DNA of 64,000 nt from the NCBI RefSeq assembly GCF_013055795.1, contig NZ_JABETO010000002.1:285885-349884 (forward strand). Reading direction: 5' to 3'. Positions within the stretch are counted from its first letter, which is position 1. Every line of letters begins with the position of its first letter. Under the pieces are notes generated by a model that saw only the letters and a program-made list of their open reading frames with translations, was not told the origin of the DNA and ran no database searches. This stretch comes from Streptomyces sp. I05A-00742 (GTDB lineage: Bacteria > Actinomycetota > Actinomycetes > Streptomycetales > Streptomycetaceae). The position numbers were made by a program, and so were the translations under genes. This document shows positions 29,228 through 38,336 of this stretch, piece after piece.

Positions 29228-29707
29228 TCAGCGCAGCCGCGCCACGCGCCAGACGGCCAGCACGGTGACCAGGACGACGAGGGCGGTGTACGCGGCCACG
29301 TACCGCCAGTCGGGACGGCGCCCGGAGCCGCGCGGCGGCAGGCCGGGCCAGGTGTAGCCGACGCGGCGGGCCGCCATCACACCCCAGCCGGCGGCGCAGC
29401 TGCAGATCAGCAGGCCGAGCATGGCGACGACCGGACCGCCGTCGCCGACCTCGAAGGCGAGCGGGAAGGCGAACATCAGCGAACCGGTCACGGCCAGCAC
29501 CACGATCGGTGCCAGCTGCCAGACGCGGAGCCGGCGCGGGGGCCGCAGCTCGCGGAAGGACTCCCCGGTCGGGGTGGTCCCGGGGACGGGCGCGTCGGTG
29601 TCGTCCGGACCGTCCGGGGTCAGGGATCCGGGCTCTCCCGCGGCCGCCGCCGGGAGGTGCCCCCCGCGGGGCGGCTGCTGCGGTCTGTCACGAGGGCCGG
29701 CCTCCAT
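29228..29707 (-). CDS. Hypothetical membrane protein
   Basis: 159 aa, ATG at 29707 behind GGGAGGG. The N-terminal ~55 residues are polar and Pro/Gly-rich. Three hydrophobic segments follow: LAPIVVLAVTGSLMFAFPLAF, VVAMLGLLICSCAAGWGVMA and YVAAYTALVVLVTVLAVWRVA. No family is recognised. It lies between miaA and dapF and is probably co-transcribed with both, a conserved arrangement in Streptomyces that gives no functional clue. Confidence 0.75.
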   Translation of the reverse strand: MEAGPRDRPQQPPRGGHLPAAAAGEPGSLTPDGPDDTDAPVPGTTPTGESFRELRPPRRLRVWQLAPIVVLAVTGSLMFAFPLAFEVGDGGPVVAMLGLLICSCAAGWGVMAARRVGYTWPGLPPRGSGRRPDWRYVAAYTALVVLVTVLAVWRVARLR

Positions 29708-29813
29708 CGCCACGCGCCCTCCCAACCGGACTTCACGGCTCGATCGAAGACTGATGATGGCACGGTCCGACCGGGCCGGATGACACGTGGCGCGTCCCGA
29801 TGCCATCACGTGA

Positions 29814-30752
29814 TCAGGCTGTGACCGCTCGTTCGACCAACCTCAGCGCCAGCCCCGGAAGTTCCGCGCGCCGGTCGGCGGCGCCGCTGAGCCAGTGGAC
29901 GCGGGAGTCGCGCCGGAACCAGGAGTCCTGGCGGCGCGCGAAGCGCTTGGTCGCGCGCACGGTCTCGGCGCGCGCCTCCTGCTCGGTGCACTCGCCGGCG
30001 AGGAAGGCGAGCACCTGCTGGTACCCGAGCGCGCGCGACGCCGTGCGCCCCTCGCGCAGGCCCGCACGCTCCAGCTCGCGGACCTCGTCCACGAGCCCCG
30101 CCTCCCACATGCGGTCCACGCGCGTGGTGATCCGCTCATCGAGTTCGGGCCGTTCCACGTCGACGCCGATCTGCACGGTGTCGTAGACGGCCGTCTCCCC
30201 GGGGAGGTGGGCGGTGAAGGGCTTACCGGTGATCTCGATGACCTCCAGGGCCCGGACGATGCGCCGGCCGTTGCCGGGCAGGATGGCGCGCGCGGCATCC
30301 GGGTCGGCGGCGGCCAGCCGGGCGTGCAGGGCGCCCGGGCCGAGCTCGTCGAGCTCGCCCTCCAGACGGGCGCGGACGGCCGGGTCGGTGCCGGGGAACT
30401 CCAGGGCGTCGATGGCTCCCTTGATGTACAGACCGGAGCCGCCGACGAGCACGGGGGTCCGGCCCTCGGCCAGCAGCCGGTCGATCTCGGCGCGGGCCAG
30501 GCGCTGGTACTCGGCGACGCTCGCCGCCTCGGTGACGTCCCAGATGTCGAGCAGGCGGTGGGGTACCCCCTGCCGCTCCTCGGTCGTCAGCTTGGCCGTG
30601 CCGATGTCCATGCCGCGGTAGAGCTGCATGGAGTCGGCGTTGACGACTTCGCCGTCCAGGTGCCGCGCGAGCGCGACGCCGAGGTCCGACTTGCCGGCCG
30701 CGGTGGGACCGACGACGGCGATGACCTGCGGTGCGGGGGCTGCTTTTCTCAC
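29814..30752 (-). CDS. miaA: tRNA dimethylallyltransferase MiaA
   Basis: 312 aa, GTG start at 30752. MiaA adds a dimethylallyl group to N6 of A37 in tRNAs reading UNN codons, the substrate that MiaB (encoded nearby) then methylthiolates. The P-loop VVGPTAAGKSDLGVALA is at the N-terminus, followed by the conserved VVNADSMQLYRGMDIGTAKL, VLVGGSGLYIKGAI and RRIVRALEVIEITGKPF. The zinc-finger insertion of eukaryotic homologues is absent. It heads the miaA - membrane protein - dapF run. Confidence 0.96.
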   Translation of the reverse strand: MRKAAPAPQVIAVVGPTAAGKSDLGVALARHLDGEVVNADSMQLYRGMDIGTAKLTTEERQGVPHRLLDIWDVTEAASVAEYQRLARAEIDRLLAEGRTPVLVGGSGLYIKGAIDALEFPGTDPAVRARLEGELDELGPGALHARLAAADPDAARAILPGNGRRIVRALEVIEITGKPFTAHLPGETAVYDTVQIGVDVERPELDERITTRVDRMWEAGLVDEVRELERAGLREGRTASRALGYQQVLAFLAGECTEQEARAETVRATKRFARRQDSWFRRDSRVHWLSGAADRRAELPGLALRLVERAVTA

Positions 30753-30934
30753 CCCACCAGTCTCGCAAACACCGGGCCGCCCCTCGAACGAGCGACGTGA
30801 CGCGACGCTCCCGGCCTCGTTGCCTGTTGCGAGGTTCCGACCGCCGGTTCACGGGCCGGAGCCCGCGAGCGGCGCAATGGGACGCTCCGGGCGACCCGGG
30901 ATTTCGCTCACACCAGTAAGGTAATGGAGTAGAT

Positions 30935-31198
30935 ATGGGCGTGTTTTCATGGCTTCGCCGTAAGCCGTCGCAGGCGTCAACGGAGGAGGCTGCGGCGGCC
31001 ACTCCGACGGCGGAACCGGGCGACGCCGGCGGAACGGCGGAAGCCGCCGCGCCGGAGGGGGCCGGGGAAGCGGAGGGGGTCGACGGTTCCGCCGAGGGCG
31101 GCGCGGCCGCCGACGGGGGCGAGGGAGTCGAGATTCCCAAGCAGCAGTCCGCGGACGAGGCGGCGGACAGCGAGGCCGGCGAGGGCGCCCGCAAGTAG
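30935..31198 (+). CDS. Small acidic hypothetical protein
   Basis: 87 aa. ATG at 30935 with GGAG five bases upstream. Only the first ~12 residues (MGVFSWLRRKPS) look structured. The rest is an Ala/Glu/Gly-rich acidic tail ending in EIPKQQSADEAADSEAGEG. The short N-terminus resembles that of the next protein (MGLFDDLKAK), and the two genes are 40 bp apart on the same strand, so they may be related and co-expressed. No function is known. Confidence 0.7.
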   Translation: MGVFSWLRRKPSQASTEEAAAATPTAEPGDAGGTAEAAAPEGAGEAEGVDGSAEGGAAADGGEGVEIPKQQSADEAADSEAGEGARK

Positions 31199-31238
31199 TG
31201 CGCGGATTCCGCGCGGAAGGAAACGAGGGTAGGTGCCC

Positions 31239-31514
31239 ATGGGCCTGTTCGACGATCTCAAGGCCAAGCTCGGTCCGGTGAAGGACAAGGTCGGCGGCCT
31301 CGTGCAGCAGCACGGGGACAAGATCGGACAGGGGCTGGACAAGGCCGCGCGGGTGGTCGACGCGAAGACGGACGGCAAGTACAGCAGCCAGATCCGCACC
31401 GGCACGGGCAAGGCCAAGGAAGCGCTCGTCCGGCTGGCCGACTCCGACGGCGCCGGGGATGCCAAGGGCTCCGCGGGCGGCAAGGACGGCGGCGCGGGCT
31501 CCGGCACCTCCTGA
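31239..31514 (+). CDS. MT0933/Rv0909-type antitoxin-like protein
   Basis: 91 aa from ATG 31239 (GTG at 31233 is also in frame); ribosome site GGTAGGT. The N-terminal 60 residues read MGLFDDLKAKLGPVKDKV then HGDKIGQGLDKAARVVDAKT and KYSSQIRTGTGKAKEAL. This is the pattern of the MT0933 antitoxin family (Rv0909 of M. tuberculosis), which normally pairs with an SRPBCC-fold toxin. No such partner gene lies in the window. The C-terminal tail is Gly/Asp-rich. It could be an orphan antitoxin or a stress/envelope protein that merely shares the fold. A very strong terminator follows. Confidence 0.75.
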   Translation: MGLFDDLKAKLGPVKDKVGGLVQQHGDKIGQGLDKAARVVDAKTDGKYSSQIRTGTGKAKEALVRLADSDGAGDAKGSAGGKDGGAGSGTS

Positions 31515-31522
31515 GCGGTTTC

Positions 31523-31573
31523 CGGACGGCGGACGGCCGGGGAGCGCGGCGCTCCCCGGCCGTCCGCCGTCCG
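31523..31573. terminator. Very strong bidirectional hairpin
   Basis: Perfect 23-bp stem, loop GCGGC (31546-31550), located between the convergent stops at 31514 and 31603. Confidence 0.92.
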
Positions 31574-31602
31574 TCGGCTCTCCCCTCCCGTGGGTGGGCG
31601 GG

Positions 31603-32313
31603 TCAGGACCACGCCGCGACGTGGTACCCCACCCCGTACGGCGCCTCGTCGTACAGCAGTTGGCCGCGCAGGCCCGCGCCCTCCCCAGCGCCCGCGAGGA
31701 CCTGCCAGGCGGGCCGTCCGGCGGCCTTCAGGTCGGCCGCGAGAGTGCGGTCGAGGGCCGCGAGCGCGGCGGTGTCGGCGGAGCCCAGGGCGGCCGCGGA
31801 GGCCGCGTCGAAGGCTTCCGCCCGCTCGTCGAGGTAGCCGGGCGCCTTGAGCGTGCGGCAGGCACTGCCGTCGCCCGTCACCAGCAGCGCGGTCCGGCCC
31901 CCGGCCGCGGCCAGCTCGCGCCCGGCGGCCAGGCAGCGGGCGGTGCCGAGCGACTCGGCCACGCCGAGGCCGGTCACCGGCGCGGCCGACCATTCCGTGC
32001 GCTCCAGCAGCCAGGCGGCGACGGCCAGGGACAGCGGCAGGGGGCGCGCGTCCGCGCCGTCCCCCCGGCCCAGCCGGACGTCGAGGTCCACGCCGAAGCC
32101 GCGGAACGAGCCGCGGGCGCCCTCGGGATACGGGCCCTCGCCCGCCGGGGTGGTGGGCCCGACCACGACGAGGCGGTCGGGCCGGGCGGCGGCCACCACG
32201 GCCACGGCGTCCAGGCAGGCGGCCCGCAGCGGGTCCAGCTCGGGGGCGGCCCCGGCGGCGACCTCGGGCACGAGCAGCGGCGGGCAGGGGCACACGGCGG
32301 CGGCGACGAGCAT
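31603..32313 (-). CDS. Class III extradiol dioxygenase subunit B-like protein
   Basis: 236 aa. The start MLVAAAVCPCPPLLVPEVA is typical of an actinobacterial family annotated as class III extradiol dioxygenase subunit B-like (LigB/MEMO-related). VVVGPTTPAGEG, YPEGARGSFRGFG and LVTGDGSACRT are conserved segments. The canonical iron-binding His residues of LigB are not obvious, so catalytic activity is doubtful. It follows miaB by 86 bp on the same strand and may share its transcript. Confidence 0.8.
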   Translation of the reverse strand: MLVAAAVCPCPPLLVPEVAAGAAPELDPLRAACLDAVAVVAAARPDRLVVVGPTTPAGEGPYPEGARGSFRGFGVDLDVRLGRGDGADARPLPLSLAVAAWLLERTEWSAAPVTGLGVAESLGTARCLAAGRELAAAGGRTALLVTGDGSACRTLKAPGYLDERAEAFDAASAAALGSADTAALAALDRTLAADLKAAGRPAWQVLAGAGEGAGLRGQLLYDEAPYGVGYHVAAWS

Positions 32314-32399
32314 GCCGGAACCCTAACAAGGCGCTGTGCGGCGTCAGGGCGGGTCGGTGCGGTCCCGGCTCGGCGGGGTCGCCACCGGCTGTCCGCTCC

Positions 32400-33923
32400 C
32401 TAGTCGCAGCCGCAGCCCGCGGCGGCCGGCGCCGGCGTCGGTGCGGGCGCTCCGATGGACGGGATGCCGAGCATCACGCCCTTCGGCTTCTCCGCCGCGG
32501 CGGCGTTGCGCTTCTCCCAGGCGTCACCGGCGCGCGTGCGGCGCACGCCCTTGGCGGCGCCTTCGGCCAGCAGGTGGTGCGGGGCGGCGTAGGTGATCTC
32601 GACGGTGACCACGTCGCCCGGGCGGACCGGCTCGTCCGGCTTGCTGAAGTGGACGAGGCGGTTGTCGGGGGCGCGGCCGGAGAGCCGCCGGGTGGCGTCG
32701 TCCTTGCGGCCCTCGCCCTCGGCGACCAGGATCTCCAGGGTCCGGCCGACCTGCTTCTTGTTCTCCTCCCAGGAGATCTGCTCCTGGAGGGCGACCAGGC
32801 GCTCGTAGCGGGCCTGCACGACCTCCTTGGGGATCTGCCCCTCCATCGTCGCGGCCGGCGTCCCGGGGCGCTTGGAGTACTGGAAGGTGAACGCCTGGGC
32901 GAAGCGGGCCTCGCGGACCACATGCATGGTCTGCTCGAAGTCCTCCTCGGTCTCGCCCGGGAAGCCCACGATGATGTCGGTGGAGATGGCGGCGTCCGGC
33001 ATGGCGGCGCGCACCTTGTCGATGATGCCGAGGAAGCGCTCCTGGCGGTACGAGCGGCGCATCGCCTTCAGGACGGTGTCCGAGCCCGACTGGAGCGGCA
33101 TGTGCAGCTGGGGCATCACATTGGGCGTCCCGGCCATCGCGGCGATCACGTCGTCCGTGAAGTCGCGCGGGTGCGGCGAGGTGAAGCGCACCCGCTCCAG
33201 GCCCTCGATCTTCCCGCAGGCGCGCAGCAGCTTGGAGAACGCCTCGCGGTCGCCGATGTCGGAACCGTAGGCGTTCACGTTCTGCCCGAGCAGGGTGATC
33301 TCGCTGACGCCCTCGGCCACCAGCGCCTCGACCTCGGCCAGGATGTCGCCGGGACGGCGGTCCTTCTCCTTGCCGCGCAGCGCGGGGACGATGCAGAAGG
33401 TGCACGTGTTGTTGCAGCCGACGGAGATCGAGACCCACGCCGCGTACGCGCTCTCGCGCCGGGTCGGCAGCGTGGACGGGAACGCCTCCAGCGACTCGGC
33501 GATCTCGACCTGCGCCTCCTCCTGGACGCGGGCGCGCTCCAGCAGGACGGGCAGCTTGCCGATGTTGTGCGTGCCGAAGACGACGTCCACCCACGGCGCC
33601 TTCTTCACGATGGTGTCGCGGTCCTTCTGCGCCAGGCAGCCGCCGACGGCGATCTGCATGCCCGGGCGCCTGGTCTTCATCGGCGCCAGCCGGCCGAGGT
33701 TGCCGTACAGCTTGTTGTCGGCGTTCTCCCGGACGGCGCAGGTGTTGAAGACGATGACGTCGGCATCGCCCTCGGCCGTGCCCTCGGGGGCGCGGACGTA
33801 GCCGGCGCCCTCCAGGAGGCCGGAGAGCCGCTCGGAGTCGTGGACGTTCATCTGGCACCCGTAAGTACGGATCATGTAGCTCTTGGTCGCGTCCACGTCA
33901 TGGCTCCGGTCGATGCTGGTCAT
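32400..33923 (-). CDS. miaB: tRNA-2-methylthio-N6-dimethylallyladenosine synthase MiaB
   Basis: 507 aa, ATG at 33923. This radical-SAM methylthiotransferase completes ms2i6A37 in tRNA after MiaA. The N-terminal MTTase domain has cluster-binding Cys in [23 protein letters not shown] and VGGCLAQKD. The radical-SAM cluster is in [18 protein letters not shown] (CxxxCxxC). A TRAM domain follows ([26 protein letters not shown]). The C-terminus ends in an unusual Pro/Ala tail with Cys-Gly-Cys-Asp. Upstream lies the divergent TAXI gene. Confidence in the function is high. Confidence 0.97.
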   Translation of the reverse strand: MTSIDRSHDVDATKSYMIRTYGCQMNVHDSERLSGLLEGAGYVRAPEGTAEGDADVIVFNTCAVRENADNKLYGNLGRLAPMKTRRPGMQIAVGGCLAQKDRDTIVKKAPWVDVVFGTHNIGKLPVLLERARVQEEAQVEIAESLEAFPSTLPTRRESAYAAWVSISVGCNNTCTFCIVPALRGKEKDRRPGDILAEVEALVAEGVSEITLLGQNVNAYGSDIGDREAFSKLLRACGKIEGLERVRFTSPHPRDFTDDVIAAMAGTPNVMPQLHMPLQSGSDTVLKAMRRSYRQERFLGIIDKVRAAMPDAAISTDIIVGFPGETEEDFEQTMHVVREARFAQAFTFQYSKRPGTPAATMEGQIPKEVVQARYERLVALQEQISWEENKKQVGRTLEILVAEGEGRKDDATRRLSGRAPDNRLVHFSKPDEPVRPGDVVTVEITYAAPHHLLAEGAAKGVRRTRAGDAWEKRNAAAAEKPKGVMLGIPSIGAPAPTPAPAAAGCGCD

Positions 33924-34063
33924 CCCACAAGGGTAAGGGGAAGCTCGGACAGCCCTTCCGACCTGGGCGTCGGCCGGGTGACCGGTCCCGTCCGGCCTCC
34001 CGGCCGCGGCCCGTCCGTCGCACGGGCCTGGCACCGCCCGGCCCCGGCTGGCAGGATCCGCCC

Positions 34064-35059
34064 ATGGCACCCCGCATCCTCCCCGGCAGGCGCCGCGCCG
34101 TATGGGCGGGTGCCGTGGCCGCCGCCCTGCTCGCCCTGCTGACCTGGTCGCTGGGCGCGCCGCCGGACGAGCCGGTGCCCGGCGGGCGGGTGTCGATCGC
34201 CACGGGGGTGCCGACCGGGGTCTACGCCAAGTACGGGGCGCTGCTCAAGGAGGATCTGGGCCGGGACCTGCCGGCGCTGGACGTGCGCCTGCGGCTCAGC
34301 ACGGGCTCGCTGGACAACCTGCGGCAGCTCGCGGCGGGCGACGCGGACTTCGCGATCGCGACCGCCGACGCGGCCGCCGCCTATGTCGACACCGCGCGCC
34401 CGGGGAGCGCGCGGCTGCGTGCCTGCGCCCGTCTGTACGACGACTACATGCAGCTGGTGGTGCGCAGGGACGCCCCCACCCAGTCGGTGCGGGACCTCAA
34501 GGGGCTCAAGGTCGGCGTGGGAGCCGAGGGGTCCGGGGTGCAGTTGATCACCAAGAGGCTGCTCAAGGCCGCGAAGCTGGACTTCTCCAAGGACATCACT
34601 CCTGTCCAGGTCGGCATCGACGTCATGCCGCGCCTTCTTGAGAAGGGCGACATCGACGCCTTCTTCTGGTCCGGCGGCCTGCCGACCAACGCCCTCCAGT
34701 CACTGAGCCACCGGATGCCCGTACGGCTAGTCCAGCTCGGCGACATGATCGGCCCGCTGCACGCCCTGGGGCCCGAAACGCGGTTCTACCGCGCCGCGGT
34801 GATGCCGGTGGACGCCTATCCCACGATGGGGGCCACCGAGGTGGTGAAGACCATCGCGGTCGCGAATCTGCTCATCACCACCGAGGGCGTGGACGCGAAC
34901 CTCACCGAGGGCGTGACCCGCACGGTGATAGGGAGCCGCGACAGCATCGGCCAGGAGGTGCACGCGGCCCAGCTGGTGGACCTGCGCACGGCGGTCTTCA
35001 CCGATCCCCTGCCGCTGCACGACGGGGCCCGCCGGTACTACGTGTCGGTCAAGCCCTGA
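34064..35059 (+). CDS. TAXI-family TRAP-type solute-binding protein
   Basis: 331 aa. A single N-terminal hydrophobic segment ([21 protein letters not shown]) anchors or exports it. The fold signatures are [54 protein letters not shown] and [17 protein letters not shown], which define the TAXI group of extracytoplasmic receptors. These usually serve TRAP transporters for small carboxylates or glutamate. No DctQ/DctM permease gene is near. Instead it faces a two-component system (convergent, 39 bp), and in many actinomycetes the same trio is conserved. It may therefore act as the ligand sensor for the kinase; this is inference. Confidence 0.88.
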   Translation: MAPRILPGRRRAVWAGAVAAALLALLTWSLGAPPDEPVPGGRVSIATGVPTGVYAKYGALLKEDLGRDLPALDVRLRLSTGSLDNLRQLAAGDADFAIATADAAAAYVDTARPGSARLRACARLYDDYMQLVVRRDAPTQSVRDLKGLKVGVGAEGSGVQLITKRLLKAAKLDFSKDITPVQVGIDVMPRLLEKGDIDAFFWSGGLPTNALQSLSHRMPVRLVQLGDMIGPLHALGPETRFYRAAVMPVDAYPTMGATEVVKTIAVANLLITTEGVDANLTEGVTRTVIGSRDSIGQEVHAAQLVDLRTAVFTDPLPLHDGARRYYVSVKP

Positions 35060-35065
35060 GCACCG

Positions 35066-35087
35066 GCCGGGCCCCGGCCGGCCCGGC
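35066..35087. terminator. Probable bidirectional terminator
   Basis: GCCGGGCC ... GGCCCGGC 8-bp stem in the 39-bp gap between the convergent TAXI and histidine kinase genes. Confidence 0.5.
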
Positions 35088-35098
35088 CCGGTCCGCGC

Positions 35099-36499
35099 TC
35101 AGGGCCGCTCGCGCGGTACGTCGATGGTCACCCGCAGCCCGTGCGGCTCGTTCCGCGCGTACGCGATGCCGGCGCCGCCCGCGGTGAGGAGGGCGCGCGA
35201 GATGGACAGGCCGAGGCCCGACCCGGAGACGTTCTGGTGCCGGCCGCTGCGCCAGAAGCGGTCGCCGACGCGGGTGAGCTCCTCCTCCGTCAGGCCGGGC
35301 CCCTCGTCGGCCACGGTGACGAGCACCCGGTCGCCGGCGACCTCCAGGGAGACCTCGACCCGGGCGTCCTCCGGGGTGAACTTGAGCGCGTTGTCCACGA
35401 CCGCGTCGAGCGCGCTGGACAGGGCGATCGGGTCGGCCCAGCCCGTCGTGGCCGCCGGCCCGGTGTAGGAGAGGGCGACCCGCTCGCGGTCGGCCACCGG
35501 CGACCAGGAGCCAACCCGGTCGGCGACGAGATCCGCGATGTCGGTCAACTGGAGTTCGGTCGCGGCGTGTTCGGCCAGCGCGAGGTCGAGGAGGTCGTCC
35601 AGCACCCGGGCCAGCCGCTTGCCCTCGGTGCGCACCGAGGCGATCTCCTCGTGCCCGTCGGGCAGGTCCAGGGCGAGCAGCTCGATGCGCAGGAGCAGGG
35701 CGGCGAGCGGATTGCGCAGCTGATGCGAGGCGTCGGCGACGAAGGCCCGCTGCTGCTCCAGGACCTCCTCGACGTTGTCCGCCATCTCGTTGAACGACCG
35801 GGCCAGGCGCCGGAGTTCCGGCGGACCGCTGTCGACCACCACCCGGGAGTTCATCCGGCCCGTGGCCATGCCGTGCGCGGCGGCGTCCAGGGTCCGTACG
35901 GGCCGCAGCACCCAGCCGGTGAGCCGGAACGCGGCGGCGACGGCGACCAGCATCGCCGCCGTCTCCCCCGCCAGGATCAGCAGCCACTTGTGCAGGATCC
36001 AGGAGCGCAGCGCGCCGGTGGGCGAGTCGGTGACGACGACCGCGACGACGTCGCCGTCCCGGATGACGGGCGAGGCCACGGTGAGCCGGCGGTCGTCCCA
36101 GGGCCAGACCTGCTCGGGGTCATGGCTGCGGCGGCCCGCCAGGGCCTCCTGGAACGCCTGCCGGCCCTCTCCGTCGGGGGGCACTCCCCAGCCGTCCGGC
36201 GCGGCGGCCATGGCGGTGCCGTCCCGGTAGAAGACGCCGGCCCGTATGTCGTACAGGTCCTCGTAGCGGATGAGTTCGGCCCGCAGGGTGAGCAGCCGCT
36301 CGTCCGCCTCGGCGGGCGTCTCGAACGGCCGGGTGGCGACGTACTGGGCGAGGGAGGCGAACCGGGCGGTGTCGTCGATCCGGTCGACCACCAGGCGCTG
36401 CTGCTGGACGTTGGCCAGGCCCGCGCCGAGCGGGAGGCCGAGGGCGATCAGCACTCCGGCCATGAGGATGATGAGCAGGGGAAGGAGTCGGGCGCGCAC
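35099..36499 (-). CDS. Two-component sensor histidine kinase
   Basis: 466 aa from GTG 36499 (a TTG at 36511 is in frame). An N-terminal membrane helix LLPLLIILMAGVLIALGLPL is followed by an extracellular ~130-residue sensor region and a second helix WLLILAGETAAMLVAVAAAF. Then come HAMP (RPVRTLDAAAHGMATGRM), HisKA with the phospho-acceptor His in FVADASHQLRNPLAALL (~residue 265), and HATPase with N-box DAVVDNALKFTP, G1 VADEGPGLT, and GSGLGLSISRALL. The gene overlaps the end of the regulator's leader region closely (16 bp apart), so it is co-transcribed. From memory this pair equals SCO5784/SCO5785 of S. coelicolor, reported to affect antibiotic production. The ligand is unknown; the adjacent TAXI protein is a candidate. 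Confidence 0.93.
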   Translation of the reverse strand: MRARLLPLLIILMAGVLIALGLPLGAGLANVQQQRLVVDRIDDTARFASLAQYVATRPFETPAEADERLLTLRAELIRYEDLYDIRAGVFYRDGTAMAAAPDGWGVPPDGEGRQAFQEALAGRRSHDPEQVWPWDDRRLTVASPVIRDGDVVAVVVTDSPTGALRSWILHKWLLILAGETAAMLVAVAAAFRLTGWVLRPVRTLDAAAHGMATGRMNSRVVVDSGPPELRRLARSFNEMADNVEEVLEQQRAFVADASHQLRNPLAALLLRIELLALDLPDGHEEIASVRTEGKRLARVLDDLLDLALAEHAATELQLTDIADLVADRVGSWSPVADRERVALSYTGPAATTGWADPIALSSALDAVVDNALKFTPEDARVEVSLEVAGDRVLVTVADEGPGLTEEELTRVGDRFWRSGRHQNVSGSGLGLSISRALLTAGGAGIAYARNEPHGLRVTIDVPRERP

Positions 36500-36514
36500 G
36501 GGCGGATACAACCG

Positions 36515-37219
36515 TTACGCGGCGGGGACGACGATTTTGTACCCGACGCCCCTGACCGTCTCGATGAGGGCGGGCATGCGCAGTTTGGCCCGGAGCGAGG
36601 CGATATGCACCTCCAGGGTCCGGCCCGTCCCCTCCCAACTGGTGCGCCACACCTCACTGATGATCTGTTCCCGGCGGAACACCACGCCCGGCCGCTGCGC
36701 GAGCAGCGCCAGGAGGTCGAACTCCTTGCGGGTGAGCGGGACGGCCAGGCCGTCCACCGAGACGCGGCGGTTGGGCAGTTCGATGGTCAGGGAGCCCAGA
36801 CACAGGGTCCGCCCGGGCGGGCCCTCCCGCTTCGGCCCGCGGCTCCCGCCCGGCGGGGTGCGCCGGGCGACGGCGTGGATCCGGGCCAGCAGCTCCCCGG
36901 TGTCGTACGGCTTGACGACGTAGTCGTCGGCCCCCAGGTTCAGGCCGTGGATCTTGGAGCGGGTGTCGGCCCGCGCGGTCACCATGATGACGGGGGTGGC
37001 GGTGCGCTTGCGAATCTTGCCGCAGACCTCGAAGCCGTCCTGGTCGGGCAGCCCGAGGTCGAGCAGGACCACGCCGAACGGCGCTCCGTCGCCGGGGAGC
37101 AGGGCCTGCAGGGCCTCCTCGCCGCTGCGGGCGTGCGTGACGGCGAAGCCGTGCCGGGCCAGCACGGCCGAAAGGGCCGCGGCGACGTGGTCGTCGTCCT
37201 CCACCAGCAGCAGTCTCAT
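36515..37219 (-). CDS. OmpR/PhoB-family response regulator
   Basis: 234 aa, ATG 37219 with GGAGGACG. Receiver domain: LLVEDDDHV acidic pocket, phospho-acceptor Asp in [16 protein letters not shown] (~residue 54), Thr in VIMVTARAD, Lys in DDYVVKPYD. The C-terminal winged helix has the recognition region [30 protein letters not shown] and the wing [27 protein letters not shown]. It heads the operon with the downstream kinase. The 262 bp between it and gluA are divergent regulatory DNA. Confidence 0.95.
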   Translation of the reverse strand: MRLLLVEDDDHVAAALSAVLARHGFAVTHARSGEEALQALLPGDGAPFGVVLLDLGLPDQDGFEVCGKIRKRTATPVIMVTARADTRSKIHGLNLGADDYVVKPYDTGELLARIHAVARRTPPGGSRGPKREGPPGRTLCLGSLTIELPNRRVSVDGLAVPLTRKEFDLLALLAQRPGVVFRREQIISEVWRTSWEGTGRTLEVHIASLRAKLRMPALIETVRGVGYKIVVPAA

Positions 37220-37416
37220 CGTCCTCCGTCCGCGTCGGCCCGCCTCGTGCGGCAACACCGCATCCACGCCGATGGACGCGGCGCGCGTCAAGGGGGTGCG
37301 CCCCGGCAGGCGGCTTCCGTTATGCAGCCGGTACGCCCCGGGCGCGCTTCACGCCCCCCTCACCGACCGTGTCCGGCCGCGGCCGGATCGTTATGCTCAA
37401 TTTCAGCTCAGATGTA

Positions 37417-37446
37417 ATGACGCTGGTCGGGACGGCTCACTAGTGT
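37417..37446 (+). promoter_or_regulatory. Candidate gluABCD promoter
   Basis: -35 ATGACG (37417-37422), 18-bp spacer, -10 TAGTGT (37441-37446), 36 bp before the gluA ATG. Alternative hexamers lie in the AT-richer stretch 37390-37416. Confidence 0.4.
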
Positions 37447-37481
37447 CCTCTCATTCGAGGAGGACGGAGCGAGGAACGCCG

Positions 37482-38267
37482 ATGAGCGAAGCACCGGTGA
37501 CCAAGGACGCCAAGGACGCGACTTCCGCGACCGACGCGCTGGTCGTCCTGGACAAGGTCAACAAGCACTTCGGGCAGTTGCATGTGCTCCAGGACATCGA
37601 CCTCACGATCGACCGGGGCGAAGTGGTCGTCGTCATCGGCCCGTCCGGTTCCGGGAAGTCGACCCTGTGCCGGACGATCAACCGGCTGGAGACCACGGAC
37701 TCCGGCTCGATCACGATCGACGGCCGGCCGCTGCCCCAGGAGGGCAGGGAGCTGGCGAGGCTGCGCGCGGACGTGGGAATGGTCTTCCAGTCCTTCAACC
37801 TGTTCGCGCACAAGACCGTCCTGGACAATGTGACGCTGGGCCAGATCAAGGTCCGCAAGAAGGACCGGAAGTCGGCCGAGGACACCGCGCGTTCCCTGCT
37901 GGAACGGGTGGGGCTGCTGGCCCACGCGGAGAAGTACCCGGCTCAGCTCTCGGGCGGTCAGCAGCAGCGGGTGGCCATCGCCCGGGCGCTGGCCATGGAT
38001 CCCAAGGTGATGCTCTTCGACGAGCCGACCTCGGCCCTGGACCCGGAGATGATCAACGAGGTGCTGGAAGTGATGCAGCAGCTCGCCCGGGACGGCATGA
38101 CGATGGTCGTCGTCACCCACGAGATGGGCTTCGCCCGCTCCGCCGCCAACCGCGTGGTCTTCATGGCCGACGGCCGCATCGTCGAGGAAGCGCGGCCGGA
38201 CCAGTTCTTCAGCAACCCGCGCAGCGACCGGGCGAAGGACTTCCTCTCCAAGATCCTGCACCACTGA
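37482..38267 (+). CDS. gluA: Glutamate ABC transporter ATP-binding protein GluA
   Basis: 261 aa cytoplasmic ATPase of a polar-amino-acid importer. Walker [19 protein letters not shown] (~residue 51), Q-loop [18 protein letters not shown], signature [16 protein letters not shown], Walker [15 protein letters not shown], switch His in [10 protein letters not shown]. This is typical of GluA/GlnQ/ArtP ATPases. Start ATG 37482 after GAGGA. It heads gluA-gluB-gluC-gluD, equivalent to the Corynebacterium and S. coelicolor glutamate uptake operon. It works with the permeases GluC/GluD and the lipoprotein GluB. Confidence 0.96.
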   Translation: MSEAPVTKDAKDATSATDALVVLDKVNKHFGQLHVLQDIDLTIDRGEVVVVIGPSGSGKSTLCRTINRLETTDSGSITIDGRPLPQEGRELARLRADVGMVFQSFNLFAHKTVLDNVTLGQIKVRKKDRKSAEDTARSLLERVGLLAHAEKYPAQLSGGQQQRVAIARALAMDPKVMLFDEPTSALDPEMINEVLEVMQQLARDGMTMVVVTHEMGFARSAANRVVFMADGRIVEEARPDQFFSNPRSDRAKDFLSKILHH

Positions 38268-38336
38268 GCACTACCCCTTTCCCTTCACCCCCACACCCTT
38301 CCCCGTCATCTCCCGCAGACCCTAAGGACGTTCACC

